From the NCBI GenBank assembly GCA_963779325.1, contig CAVZXS010000011.1, forward strand, positions 186,001 through 250,000: a DNA stretch of 64,000 bases, read 5' to 3'. The notes beneath the pieces were generated by a model. That model saw only the letters and a list, made by a program, of their open reading frames with translations. It was not told where the DNA came from and did not search any database. Positions within the stretch are counted from its first letter, which is position 1; each line of letters starts with the position of its first letter. This DNA is from CAVZXS01 sp963779325 (lineage in GTDB: Bacteria > Bacteroidota > Bacteroidia > Chitinophagales > Chitinophagaceae). Made by a program: the position numbers and the translations under genes. Positions 29,220-38,362 of the stretch are shown one piece after another.

Positions 29220-29903
29220 TTATCTATCTTCCCTACTATTTCTCATAGAAGTAACCCGGTTTCCCAGATCATACAATTCGTTAAAATATCCAACATTTTT
29301 AAAAGCAGAAGAATCTAAAGATGTTCGTTTGATGCAGCGATATTTATTCTTTAAACGGCATTCCAGTATCCAAGAAGTAGCATCTTTATAATCAAGTAAA
29401 GTATCAGCAGCAATTGTGTTCCAGAAGTTTTCGGATTCAAAAGACAATAAAATATCCTTCCATTTCTTTGTATCAAGCATTAAAATGGTGTCTATGTCAG
29501 CTGTATATGTAAACTGTTAAGCATTTGGGATTCCCTTACTTAATTCTTTAATATTTGCATAAACCGTATCCCGAAACTTATTCACTCTTATCACTACGGG
29601 ATTGTCAAAAGGTCTCATCCATAAAAATCTAATAACCTCCTGTTCTCCTGTATAATTATAAAATATTGGTTCCTGAAGATTAAAGAGAATCTCAGAACAA
29701 GTAGCTTTAATAAAAGAATCAGCATCATTTCTGTTTTTGTCGGGTACAAAAAGAAATGTGTCCATAGGATAATACATACTATTTTTATCCATAGGAATAT
29801 TTTGCTTCAGCCGATCAACAAATATAGGCTTTTTGAACACTTTTTTATATTCACAACTGCAAATAAACAATACTAAAAGGCCAAGCATTAAGTATAATTT
29901 CAT
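29220..29903 (-). pseudogene. Putative immunity lipoprotein of cassette E with in-frame stop
   Basis: The gene starts with a lipoprotein signal (GLLVLFICSC). After PVVIRVNKFRDTVYANIKEL and IPNA a TAA (29517-29519) interrupts the frame, but the same frame then continues directly with FTYTADIDTILMLDTKKWKD and FWNTIAADTLLDYKDATSWI to 29220. The two halves read as one roughly 227-residue lipoprotein; small Bacteroidota lipoproteins often have this PVVIRLN...KW..I...FW layout. It starts 27 bases after the end of tip fragment E. Single-base change or sequence error cannot be separated. Confidence 0.6.
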
Positions 29904-29929
29904 AAAATGTAATTTAAAAAATGTTCACT

Positions 29930-30142
29930 TTACATAGGCACCCATGGTTCGTTTTTTGGGAGGCTATAAGGATCTATCTTATTTTTTCTCAACTCAGGGT
30001 ATTTGGGATCACTGGGCAAATCAGTCCTTATTATCGTTACTTTTGTCGTTTTGTAGTCATACTTTAATAATGACCCATTAGGTGTCGTTAAATAACCATC
30101 TATTTTCTTATAATAGTTTGACCATTTATCTTCGGGGAAAAC
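29930..30142 (-). pseudogene. C-terminal tip fragment of cassette E, cut by IS66
   Basis: The reading frame enters from the IS66 left end and gives VFPEDKWSNYYKKIDGYLTT, then NGSLLKYDYKTTKVTIIRTD and finally YSLPKNEPWVPM with a stop at 29930-29932. It has no start of its own. Position just before an immunity-like lipoprotein indicates the end of a toxin tip whose upstream part was lost at the IS66 insertion. The toxin family is not recognised. Confidence 0.6.
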
Positions 30143-30204
30143 GTAAGCCTCCGTCTAAGTACATATAGTTTGCAAGGATAAGGATAATTAATTTTGTTCT
30201 TTAA

Positions 30205-30540
30205 ATGAGGGAACAAAATATTATGGAAACGACATCAGCAAAAAAGATTCGGATTTTCAGGGGTGCGGAAAATATTCTCCATATTCTGGACGAATATAGA
30301 AAAAGCAATCTCAGCGTAAAAGCATTTTGCATTGAAAATAATATTGCATCAGCCAGTTTTCACAACTGGAAAAAGAAATATAACAAGCCTGCGGTAAAGC
30401 CGGGTAAGCAGCGGGGATTTACAGCCCTGCAAGTTACTCCATTCATTCCGGTTATGGAACCGGCATTGTTTGCAGAAATAAAGGGGATAAAAATTTATCA
30501 GCAGGTGGATGCTGTTTATCTCAAAGAACTATTGGCATGA
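30205..30540 (+). CDS. tnpA: IS66-family accessory protein TnpA
   Basis: A 111-residue protein with an N-terminal helix-turn-helix-like region (LSVKAFCIENNIASASFHNW), as in IS66 Orf1 proteins of Bacteroidota. It is needed with TnpB for transposition in studied members. The stop overlaps the tnpB start by four bases (ATGA). A start at 30223 (METTSA) is also possible. Confidence 0.85.
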   Translation: MREQNIMETTSAKKIRIFRGAENILHILDEYRKSNLSVKAFCIENNIASASFHNWKKKYNKPAVKPGKQRGFTALQVTPFIPVMEPALFAEIKGIKIYQQVDAVYLKELLA

Positions 30541-30908
30541 GTTCGATGCTATCTCTGACGGATCAGCGCAGCTATCATCTGTACCGCAAGGAGACTGATA
30601 TGCGCAAAGGATTTAATTTGCTTTGCGGTATTGTTATTAATGAACTGGGCCGCCGGGTGATGGGTGGCGATGCATTTATCTTTATCAATAAGCCACGTAC
30701 ACATCTTAAATTACTGGTCTATGAGCAGGGTGGGTTTACTATTTTCTACCGTCGGCTGGAAAAAGGCGCCTTTGAAGTGCCTGCTTTTGATCTGGATGCA
30801 AAGAGCATGCAGATCAGCGCCAACCAGTTAAATTTTATTTTACAGGGTGTATCACTGCAATCAATAAAGTACAGGAAAAGATATCAACATCAGCTTCCAT
30901 TATGTTGA
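30537..30908 (+). CDS. tnpB: IS66-family accessory protein TnpB
   Basis: A 123-residue IS66 Orf2 protein. The typical signature YRKETDMRKGFNLLCGIV is followed by GGDAFIFINKPRTHLKLLVY and GFTIFYRRLEKGAFEVP. It overlaps tnpA by four bases and precedes tnpC by 15 bases. The length is normal for the family. Confidence 0.92.
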   Translation: MSSMLSLTDQRSYHLYRKETDMRKGFNLLCGIVINELGRRVMGGDAFIFINKPRTHLKLLVYEQGGFTIFYRRLEKGAFEVPAFDLDAKSMQISANQLNFILQGVSLQSIKYRKRYQHQLPLC

Positions 30909-30923
30909 AAAAAATGGCTGATT

Positions 30924-32444
30924 TTGCAAGGATATTTTTATGGTATGAACGACCTTTGTATTCTGATGCAAGCCGCTACAGCAACCGATTATAAGACACT
31001 TTACGAACAGTCTCAAGTAGAAATGCTGCAACTGAAACAACAGTTGGATCAGCTTAAAAAAATGATCTTCGGCAGCAAGCATGAACGCTTCATTCCCTCA
31101 TCGGTAAACGACCCGCAGTTATCACTTGATATAAAAGCAGAAACAACAGCAAACATCAGTGTGACCGGCACAAAACAGATCAGCTATACCAGAACAAACG
31201 TAGCGGTTGAACAAAAACCGTTACAACATCCCGGAAGAATGAAACTTCCGGAATCCTTACGCAGGGAAGAAATTATAATAGAACCCACTGAGGATATTGC
31301 GGCCTGCAAAAAGATGGGCGAAGAAATTACTGAAGTGCTGGAATACCAACCCGGTGAGCTTTACGTAAAGCGATACAAACGCATTAAATATGCAAAGCCG
31401 GATAATGGCGGTGTTGTCATTGGCGAACTTCCATCCAGGCCGATAGAAAAAGCAATGGCCGGGGAAGGATTGCTGGCGCAGATAGTGATTGATAAATATG
31501 TTGACCATTTACCGTTGTACCGCCAGATGCAGCGCTTTGAAAGAGTCGGTGTCAAATTACCTTATTCTACACTTACTGACTGGGTAAGCAATACCTGCCG
31601 GCTTATCACGCCACTGTTCAATGCGCTGAAAGCAGAAGTATTGCAGACCGGTTACTTGCATGCAGATGAAACACCTATCAAAGTAATGGATAAGGATAAG
31701 AAGGGTGAAACGCACCGTGGTTATTATTGGGTGTATCAGAACAGCATTCATAAAATAGTTTTCTTCGATTACCAGGAAAGTCGTGGTCGTGAAGGACCGG
31801 TAGAAATTTTACAAAACTTCAAAGGGTATCTTCAGACAGATGGGTACGTTGCGTATGATGTTTTTGACAAAAGAGAAAACATTGTACAAATCCATTGTAT
31901 GGCGCATGCAAGGCGAATGTTTAATGATGCATTGGATAATGACATGGCAGTTGCAGACCACGTCATGCAGGAGATGCAGAAGCTGTATGCTATTGAAAGA
32001 AATTGTAAAGAACAAAATTTATCTTTTGATGAGATTAAAACTGTACGGCAGGAGCAAACTGTTCCGATACTCGGCTCGCTGGGTAAATGGATGAAGGAAC
32101 AATACATCCATGCAATACCTAAAAGTTCAATTGGTAAAGCACTTGGTTACAGCATTGAGCGCTGGGAAAAATTATCCCGCTATACTGAAAACGGAATGCT
32201 GAATATAGATAACAATCCTGTTGAAAACAGCATCCGCCCTATTGCTATTGGAAGAAAAAATTATTTATTCGCAGGCTCTCATGAAGCAGCCAAACGAAGC
32301 GGCATGCTATACAGCTTACTGGGCACCTGTAAAATGCATGGCATCGAACCTTATGCATGGCTCAAAGACGCCTTGCAAAGAATAGCAACTCATCCTATCA
32401 ACAAGATCAACCAGCTACTACCACACCGTTGGAATAAGTCTTAA
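30924..32444 (+). CDS. tnpC: IS66-family transposase TnpC (DDE)
   Basis: A 506-residue transposase. The N-terminal part has a coiled coil (MLQLKQQLDQLKKMIFGSKH), which is the usual IS66 leader, then the zinc-finger-like region and the DDE core: YLHADETPIKVM, YLQTDGYVAYD and IDNNPVENSIRPIAIGRKN, which supply the three acidic residues. The end FAGSHEAAKRSGMLYSLLGT is characteristic. The frame is uninterrupted, so the element may be active. ATG 30945 (MNDLCIL) is a plausible alternative start. Confidence 0.95.
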   Translation: MQGYFYGMNDLCILMQAATATDYKTLYEQSQVEMLQLKQQLDQLKKMIFGSKHERFIPSSVNDPQLSLDIKAETTANISVTGTKQISYTRTNVAVEQKPLQHPGRMKLPESLRREEIIIEPTEDIAACKKMGEEITEVLEYQPGELYVKRYKRIKYAKPDNGGVVIGELPSRPIEKAMAGEGLLAQIVIDKYVDHLPLYRQMQRFERVGVKLPYSTLTDWVSNTCRLITPLFNALKAEVLQTGYLHADETPIKVMDKDKKGETHRGYYWVYQNSIHKIVFFDYQESRGREGPVEILQNFKGYLQTDGYVAYDVFDKRENIVQIHCMAHARRMFNDALDNDMAVADHVMQEMQKLYAIERNCKEQNLSFDEIKTVRQEQTVPILGSLGKWMKEQYIHAIPKSSIGKALGYSIERWEKLSRYTENGMLNIDNNPVENSIRPIAIGRKNYLFAGSHEAAKRSGMLYSLLGTCKMHGIEPYAWLKDALQRIATHPINKINQLLPHRWNKS

Positions 32445-32519
32445 TACATCTTTTTTCTAAACTTGTATACCTGTACTTAGCCGAAGGCTTACAGTACATT
32501 CTTAATAAATGAATTGATT

Positions 32520-32790
32520 ATTAGTTGCGGCTGTCGTCTTTCATTTCTTTTTTTAGCTATTACTCCGGCTGTTCGCTGCTACTCCGCCGCAATGCCTCTG
32601 CACAAATCCTCAGCGGGGTATTCGCTTCCATCCGGCAGCCAGTCAGCTGTAGTATTTCTGTTCGGCATTGACGAAGTGTTTTTTTATTTCTCGTATCATT
32701 ATTTATAACAATAATAGATTCTTCAGCAGGCTGCTGTTCGGCATTTATATTCTGCAATGCAGAAGTGCAAAACAGCAACGGGGTCGGCTA
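32520..32790. repeat. Interspersed repeats (family vi, copy 3) and partly duplicated flank
   Basis: Holds a diverged family vi copy (ACTCCGGCTG, TTCCATCCGGCAGCC and TCTGTTCGGCATTGACGAAG). A second block near 32735-32815 (CGGCATTTATATTCTGCAAT and AGAAGTGCAAAACAGC) recurs at 37484-37560. The flank TTCTTAATAAATGAATTG at about 32499 also occurs at about 37390. No gene is supported here. Confidence 0.6.
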
Positions 32791-32816
32791 TGGCCAGACC
32801 CCGTTGAGGCAGTATA

Positions 32817-33290
32817 CTATTCTATCTTTTTGTAAAAAATTTCACACTCCATATCACTTAATTTGGACAACATCATAAAACTACAATCTCTTAAAAAAGG
32901 TATCCCTCTTCTTTTAAAGGGATAAAGAAAGACGGCGAACTCCGACCTCTCAAATGAACCGTTCTCATAAAATCCAAAATGTTTCCATTTTGTAAACACA
33001 AGTACTTTCCCTTCGGTAGTTTCTTTAATTTTATATATCCCAAAAATTTTATACTGCTTCCAAGAAACAATTATATTTTTTTTATTAATAAAATTCAATT
33101 CTACTGAATCAAATTTTTGATAAAACCCTCTTTTCCTTAAACTATCTTCAATATTCCCCCCAATTCTTTTTATTTCTACATTTTTAATTCCCCATTTCGT
33201 GCCTATAAGATTACAAGTATTAGTTTGAGCAAACAAAACATCCGCAGAAAATACAAATAATGCCATAAAGAAGAAAAATATATTTTTCAT
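32817..33290 (-). CDS. Putative periplasmic immunity protein of cassette D
   Basis: A 157-residue protein with a signal peptide (FFFFMALFVFSADVLFAQ) and a soluble domain (NLIGTKWGIKNVEIKRIGGN; VLVFTKWKHFGFYENGSFER) of no known family. It starts one base after the stop of tip D, so the two are surely co-transcribed. A secreted immunity protein would fit a toxin that acts in the periplasm or is neutralised there. The function is inferred. Confidence 0.6.
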   Translation of the reverse strand: MKNIFFFFMALFVFSADVLFAQTNTCNLIGTKWGIKNVEIKRIGGNIEDSLRKRGFYQKFDSVELNFINKKNIIVSWKQYKIFGIYKIKETTEGKVLVFTKWKHFGFYENGSFERSEFAVFLYPFKRRGIPFLRDCSFMMLSKLSDMECEIFYKKIE

Positions 33291-33291
33291 A

Positions 33292-34530
33292 TTAAGGCGC
33301 TTTTTTTGATACTGTTTTAAAAATTAATTGAAATTTTGGAAGTTTAAATAATCCCTTACTAAACGGAACAGTTGACCAAGAATATTGTCGCATAGAGTTG
33401 GATAAAATATTAGAGCTCCGCAACATTCTTGAACACCAACTCTGACATCGTGTGCCTAACGTTTTGTAATCTGGAGGATTTGCAATTGAGTTATTAATAT
33501 TTTGCAATAGTGCGGTTTTTTGGGTTGGAGTAATTGATGCTTCAAAAACACTGAATCCATAATTCAAACTTTGTCTATCTGAAAAATAATCTTTCGTACC
33601 TTGATCATTTATATCCATACTTCCAACCTCTCCATTAGAATTCCATGTTTCTTTCATATCAATTTTTGGGTCAAAACTACCATTTTCATTTAACCCGTTA
33701 GGGTCTAAATTTCTTGTGCCTCTCATTTTTGATGGATAAAAATGATAAATCATATTGTCAACCTGTAAGAGAGTATGCCCATCCCATTTATCCCATGAGT
33801 TGTCGCCGCCATCAGCCTTACTTTTTCCATGTTTAACATAAACCCTTACTAAAGAGTTAGGAGCTGCATTAGGATTAGACGGATTGGGTGCTGCTGTTGT
33901 AGGCCTGTTCAAAACGTTTAAGATATTTCCGGCAACGCTGGGAAGTTTTGTCCCTAAATTACCAAGTTGGCCAACTATATCACTTGCAAAATTACTACCA
34001 AGCCCAATCCCTGCTCCTATTAAAAATCCCTTACCACCATCGCCACCTGTCATCAAATCTACTCCGGTTCCAATTATTGCACCTGCTAAAGTAGTAACCC
34101 CAATAATACCCGCTTTTGATAACCCGGCAAAAATTCCCGTTGCTGCCCAACCTCCGCTTGGATCAATTGTATTTACAGGGTCGTTACCCATGCCTGTATA
34201 TGATGATGGGAACTGGCTGTATGGGTCTTGTTGTATAAACCTTCCTATCTGGGGATCGTAATCACGCAAATAAAATTCATTCCATCCCGTTTCTTCATCA
34301 AACTCGGAGTAGTCACCTTGATATAAATAATTATTCTTTAGCTGTCCCGATATACATCGCCCAATTTCTTACTGCTCAGTGTTGCAATCTTCAACCCGTA
34401 GGCGTAGTAATGATTTTCTTCGGCTATATTTCCTTGTACTATTGTTGCTACTAAGTTATCAAAATAAACATCATTGTTACTCTGGTTACTCACGTAAATA
34501 TAAGCATATCCGTTCTTCGGCGCTTTATAG
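33292..34530 (-). pseudogene. Orphan RHS core-end plus papain-like tip, cassette D
   Basis: RHS homology starts near 34530 (KAPKNGYAYIYVSNQSN), directly after the stop of the previous immunity gene at 34552. A one-base deletion near 34347 breaks the frame in DVYEGQLKNN. The frame resumes through YLRDYDPQIGRFIQQDPYSQ and DPVNTIDPSGG, then a Gly/Ala-rich hydrophobic stretch. The tip has WDGHTLLQVDNMIYHFYP and later LGTRCQSWCSRML. A conserved-looking His followed by Cys in this order suggests a circularly permuted papain-like (NlpC/P60-type) hydrolase, but this is a motif-level guess. There is no own start or secretion signal. Confidence 0.68.
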
Positions 34531-34551
34531 AGTTGGAGCTGAAAAACTTAC

Positions 34552-35313
34552 CTACAGTATTTTGTAACCAGGGTAATTTCTTTTAAAAAAATCGCTTTCA
34601 AGTTTAAGTTTCGGCTCTTTTATAAAAGGTAACCCTATAAAGTTTTCAGGGGTAATTGAGGAGCTATCAAAATACAAATCCAAATTGTCACTTAAAACTA
34701 AGATTGAATTGTCAGGGTAAATTAATGCCGGTGTATAATACGGATTAAATGTTCCGTATTTTTTTAAAAGAATCCAATTCGCATTATTTGATATCCTAAT
34801 ATATTCCCCTAGTAATAACCCAGAATACAAATTTTCCTTATCTGATACTTTTCTATGTGCCTCTTTCTCTCTTGCTTTTTGCAACAGAAGTGAAAGTGAA
34901 TTTGATTTGCAGTTATACGCTATTGAAAGATAAGTAATAATTTCATCCATTCTTTTATCAAGTTCCAATAGCTCAGGCTGATACATTTCCTCCAAACTTA
35001 CATCTTCATTTTCGATAGGGAAGCTGTCTTTTTGCAAACACTCTTTGAAACAATTATTATCGTTGAATAATATCCCTTTAGACGTATCTAAACGACTATT
35101 GGGCATTAAAATCACTTTACCCGATTCCAGATAATAAACAAACGCATTATTGTTTTCTAATTGCAAATCAAAATCAAACACATCCTTTGAATCATGCTTT
35201 AAATAGGTCTTCAATTCTGACACAGGTAAGGTTTCATAACATTTGGGCGTCATAATCATTGTTACTATTAAGAAATTAAAAAAAAACATACTATCAATTT
35301 TAAAATATTTCAA
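34552..35313 (-). CDS. Putative immunity protein of cassette C
   Basis: A 253-residue protein that begins with a hydrophobic segment (FFFNFLIVTMIMT), followed by a soluble, acidic domain: VSLEEMYQPELLELDKRMDE; YTPALIYPDNSILVLSDNLD. No family is recognised. It lies 131 bases after the stop of tip C, the only clear gap between a tip and its partner in the array. The immunity role is inferred from place. A nuclease toxin would normally need a cytoplasmic partner, so the hydrophobic start is odd. Confidence 0.5.
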   Translation of the reverse strand: MKYFKIDSMFFFNFLIVTMIMTPKCYETLPVSELKTYLKHDSKDVFDFDLQLENNNAFVYYLESGKVILMPNSRLDTSKGILFNDNNCFKECLQKDSFPIENEDVSLEEMYQPELLELDKRMDEIITYLSIAYNCKSNSLSLLLQKAREKEAHRKVSDKENLYSGLLLGEYIRISNNANWILLKKYGTFNPYYTPALIYPDNSILVLSDNLDLYFDSSSITPENFIGLPFIKEPKLKLESDFFKRNYPGYKIL

Positions 35314-35444
35314 AAACCATTTATTCTGAGTTAAAACAATATATCACTCAAATAAAGATCAATTAAGATATGCAAAAGTCTTTTAACATACAGTCTGATT
35401 TTCCTTGTACAAAGTTAAATACCCAATTAAGGATTTTAGAAAAA

Positions 35445-37328
35445 TCATTTCATCCTATGTGAGTTAGTGCTATTGTAATTATAAAAATTAAACTCATACT
35501 TACCATTTACGATTCTGTATTCTGCTTTGTAATGAAAATAATCAATACTTTGTGCATTAGCATAAGTATTAATGCTAGGAGACCAATCCACATCATATGT
35601 AGTTACCAGAGTAAAGGATGGTCTAAACCCTGCTTCAATATCAATTAAGGTTTTTATTCTAAGATTATCAATATGACCTCTGACTTGAGAAAGATTTGAA
35701 GATAGATATATTCCATTTTTGGAACTTTTAACTTCAAAAATCGACCCTCCCCAAACTTTTATTAATGACCCTGGGATTCTGATCGGAATGCGTCCTATTG
35801 TTCTATAATATCCTGCCATTGCGGTAAAATCCGGAATAGTATTCCTATTTCCTCCAACCCATTTTCTTGAATTTCTTCCAAAACCATATTTTGCAGGGAT
35901 TACCTCTTTCATGAAATCTTCAAAAGTTTTCTCCATCATTTTTCCTAAATCTTGGTCTGTACAAGTAGTACAATATCCAATACTCTGAGAATATGTTTCT
36001 AAATCTGATTTGTAAAGCCCTTTCCAAGAGTCGTCGGTACTATTATTTATTCCGGCATCACCATTTGTTGCGTCCGCATTCGGTCCATGCACATTTGCCG
36101 CCTGATCACCCGCCTGCTTAGTATCTAAACTACTCTTTAAAATATTTAATGCAGCATTTACCGTATGCAAACCCATGCTTATAGCCAGTTGCTTATTCAA
36201 AGCTCCTAAACCTCCCAGTCCTACGCCTAAACCTACTCCTGCTCCAATAAGTGTTCCCATGTAATCTTCGCCACCGGCTATCAGATAAACAGCTGTTCCA
36301 AGTATTGCACCACCAAGTGTTGTTACTCCCAATCTGCCGGCTGTACTTAATCCGCTTAGTATACTGCCACCACTCGGGTCGGTAAAGTTTATCGGGTCAT
36401 TGGCCATTCCGGAATAAGGACTTGCAAACTCCTGGTACGGGTCTTGCTGCACCCAACGCCCTATCTGCGCATCATAATTTCTAAGAGCAAAATCGTTCCA
36501 ACCTATATCTTCATCTAATTCACTGTAACCTCCTTGATACAAATAATTATTCTTTAGCTGCCCTTCATATACATCACCTAATTTTTTACTGCTCAGCGTT
36601 GCTATCTTTAACCCGTAAGCATAGTAATGATTTTCTTCAGCAATGTTTCCCTGTATAATACCAACTACTAAATTATCAAAATAAACATCGCTGTTACTTT
36701 GATTACTTACGTAAATATAAGCATATCCGTTCTTCGGTGCTTTTACATCCGTTAATGTTAACGGTACCAAGCTGCTGCTTACCTGCTGCTGCGCTACGCC
36801 GCCATCGGCTGCTGCTATAAAATTAAATCTTTCATCAAAGAAAAGTATTGTAAGATATGCTTGCGGTACAGCACCGCCGGGGTTAGCCCCATTAGGTTGT
36901 ACGGCGTTTATAAATCCTCCCATACCGCTCAGTTGGGTGCTTACCTGCGCGGCATTCCCTTTTACTATTCCGCTTGCGGCATTGCCGCCGGTTATGGCCG
37001 TGATTAAACTGCTCAGTACCGTATTTACAAAACTTGTATTGTTGCCGCCCGGCGCTGCCTGGTAATAATATTGTACCGTGGCGCTTACTTTATCGCCGGC
37101 CATTACTTTTTGTAAAGTATTTGGCCCTATATTATGCCCGCTTGTGGTGCCTACACGGCTTACACTGCTGCTGGTATTGCTTGTCCAGCCGGCAGGTTTG
37201 GCTACTCTTGTTGTCGCTACTTCATTGGCTGCTCCCGTTTGTCCAAATATACTTTCTTCCAATACACTTCTGTTGGTTTCCATCGTGGCTGTATTACTGG
37301 CCGAGTGTATTTCTTCGGTCAGTATCAT
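35445..37328 (-). CDS. 5'-truncated RHS protein with PD-(D/E)xK-like nuclease tip, cassette C
   Basis: The longest orphan cassette, open for 627 codons. It starts inside the RHS core (MILTEEIHSASNTATMETNR) with no signal peptide. It continues through NAVQPNGANPGGAVPQAYLT, YAYIYVSNQSNSDVYFDNLV, DAQIGRWVQQDPYQEFASPY and DPSGGSILSG. The tip contains IPDFTAMAGYY and a later GSIFEVKSSKNGIYL, the D...ExK spacing of a PD-(D/E)xK nuclease. Its 5' edge sits at a CCCCTAAAGGGG palindrome (37341-37362). It is probably a silent donor rather than an expressed toxin, although the frame is intact. Confidence 0.75.
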   Translation of the reverse strand: MILTEEIHSASNTATMETNRSVLEESIFGQTGAANEVATTRVAKPAGWTSNTSSSVSRVGTTSGHNIGPNTLQKVMAGDKVSATVQYYYQAAPGGNNTSFVNTVLSSLITAITGGNAASGIVKGNAAQVSTQLSGMGGFINAVQPNGANPGGAVPQAYLTILFFDERFNFIAAADGGVAQQQVSSSLVPLTLTDVKAPKNGYAYIYVSNQSNSDVYFDNLVVGIIQGNIAEENHYYAYGLKIATLSSKKLGDVYEGQLKNNYLYQGGYSELDEDIGWNDFALRNYDAQIGRWVQQDPYQEFASPYSGMANDPINFTDPSGGSILSGLSTAGRLGVTTLGGAILGTAVYLIAGGEDYMGTLIGAGVGLGVGLGGLGALNKQLAISMGLHTVNAALNILKSSLDTKQAGDQAANVHGPNADATNGDAGINNSTDDSWKGLYKSDLETYSQSIGYCTTCTDQDLGKMMEKTFEDFMKEVIPAKYGFGRNSRKWVGGNRNTIPDFTAMAGYYRTIGRIPIRIPGSLIKVWGGSIFEVKSSKNGIYLSSNLSQVRGHIDNLRIKTLIDIEAGFRPSFTLVTTYDVDWSPSINTYANAQSIDYFHYKAEYRIVNGKYEFNFYNYNSTNSHRMK

Positions 37329-37340
37329 TCGTACATTTTG

Positions 37341-37362
37341 CCCCCAGCCCCTAAAGGGGAGC
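37341..37362. repeat. Palindrome (family ii) at the 5' joint of RHS cassette C
   Basis: CCCCCAGCCCCTAAAGGGGA directly follows the last codons shared with the full-length gene (GTACATTTTG). In the full-length gene a related palindrome lies about 45 bases further upstream at 41835-41866. The joint suggests recombination between such elements. Confidence 0.7.
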
Positions 37363-37664
37363 TTACAACATTCATTACTGCTTCAGTATATTCTTAATAA
37401 ATGAATTGGTTTTATATGAGTGGTTATTTTTTATTTAATCAACCGCATTGCTACTATCACCGCCGGTTGTGTCACTCACTTCATCGTTCGGTATTTCTAT
37501 TCTGCATTGCTGAACTGCAAAACATAACTGGCTCGGCTTTACCCCAACCCCGTTTTGACAACCTGTTTTTTATTGAAGATTTTTTGATGACTCAAAAGAA
37601 ACGGAGTAGGGCCGATAAAACCGGCTCTGCTAATCATTTATTTATTCCTGTTTCTTAAAAACAG
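37363..37664. other. Non-coding spacer between cassettes B and C
   Basis: About 300 bases with no supported gene. It contains the shared flank TATTCTTAATAAATGAATTG near 37386 and a block (CGTTCGGTATTTCTATTCTG) related to the repeat near 32735-32815. Confidence 0.5.
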
Positions 37665-38360
37665 CTAATTGGATACAGTACCCCTAATACCTTCGATAGA
37701 AAATATATTCACAATAATAATTTTTTGTTTACGCACAATAGGGCTATCTGAAAAAATAATTAGCTCCGGCTTATTATCGCGTGTAATATCGTATAAAAAA
37801 AAACTCCTTACACTCGTGTAATTATCAAAAAGGTCGATTACTGAAGAATGCTTGTTAATAGAATCATAGATTAGAATATTTTTGCAAAGTCCATTACAGA
37901 TAGAATAATGGTATCCATCTTTTTTTTGTGATAAAACATCGTCACAAGTTAGAGCAGTTTTTTTTAAGGTATCATTACCAATTACATCTGTAACGGAATA
38001 ATTGATGAGCGGAGACAGAATATCATTAAAAAAAATATCTGATTTTTGCATCCGCAATGTCAAGGTTCTCGCCAATTGCTTCGTCAAATCTGTTTGGCGG
38101 TCTGAGAAAACGATACTATCGAGTCGATTTTCAATTAAATATCTCGTATATGTATAATAAGTCTTTCCTCCGTCATCTAAGGTTTGCAATTCCATGATTG
38201 AATCTTTTCCAAAAGCAATTGAAGAGGGTGATACAACAGGGAAACTAAATAATTCTTTTAGAGAAATTTTTTCTATGTCCTTTTTTAACCCCTGATTTTT
38301 ACAGAAACCAAAAATCATAATAAAAAAAATAGTAATGGTAAGATATTTCATCTTTCTCAT
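37665..38360 (-). CDS. Putative immunity lipoprotein of cassette B
   Basis: A 231-residue protein with a lipoprotein signal (TIFFIMIFGFC). The soluble part has MELQTLDDGGKTYYTYTRYL and a C-terminal FFLYDITRDNKPELIIFSDS that resembles an FG-GAP-like repeat strand. It starts two bases after the stop of tip B. A lipid-anchored periplasmic location would match a toxin aimed at the cell wall. No homologue family was recognised. ATG 38351 is an alternative start. Confidence 0.58.
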   Translation of the reverse strand: MRKMKYLTITIFFIMIFGFCKNQGLKKDIEKISLKELFSFPVVSPSSIAFGKDSIMELQTLDDGGKTYYTYTRYLIENRLDSIVFSDRQTDLTKQLARTLTLRMQKSDIFFNDILSPLINYSVTDVIGNDTLKKTALTCDDVLSQKKDGYHYSICNGLCKNILIYDSINKHSSVIDLFDNYTSVRSFFLYDITRDNKPELIIFSDSPIVRKQKIIIVNIFSIEGIRGTVSN

Positions 38361-38362
38361 TT

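Larger units (their letters stand above)
30143..32492 (+). mobile_element. IS66-family insertion sequence, complete
   Basis: A 2350-bp element with imperfect terminal inverted repeats: GTAAGCCTCCGTCTAAGTAC on the left and, inverted, GTAAGCCTTCGGCTAAGTAC on the right. It carries the three genes typical of the family (tnpA, tnpB, tnpC) in order on the plus strand. The eight bases outside each end (GGGAAAAC left, AGTACATT right) do not match, so no target duplication is preserved. It separates cassette D from cassette E. Confidence 0.92.
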
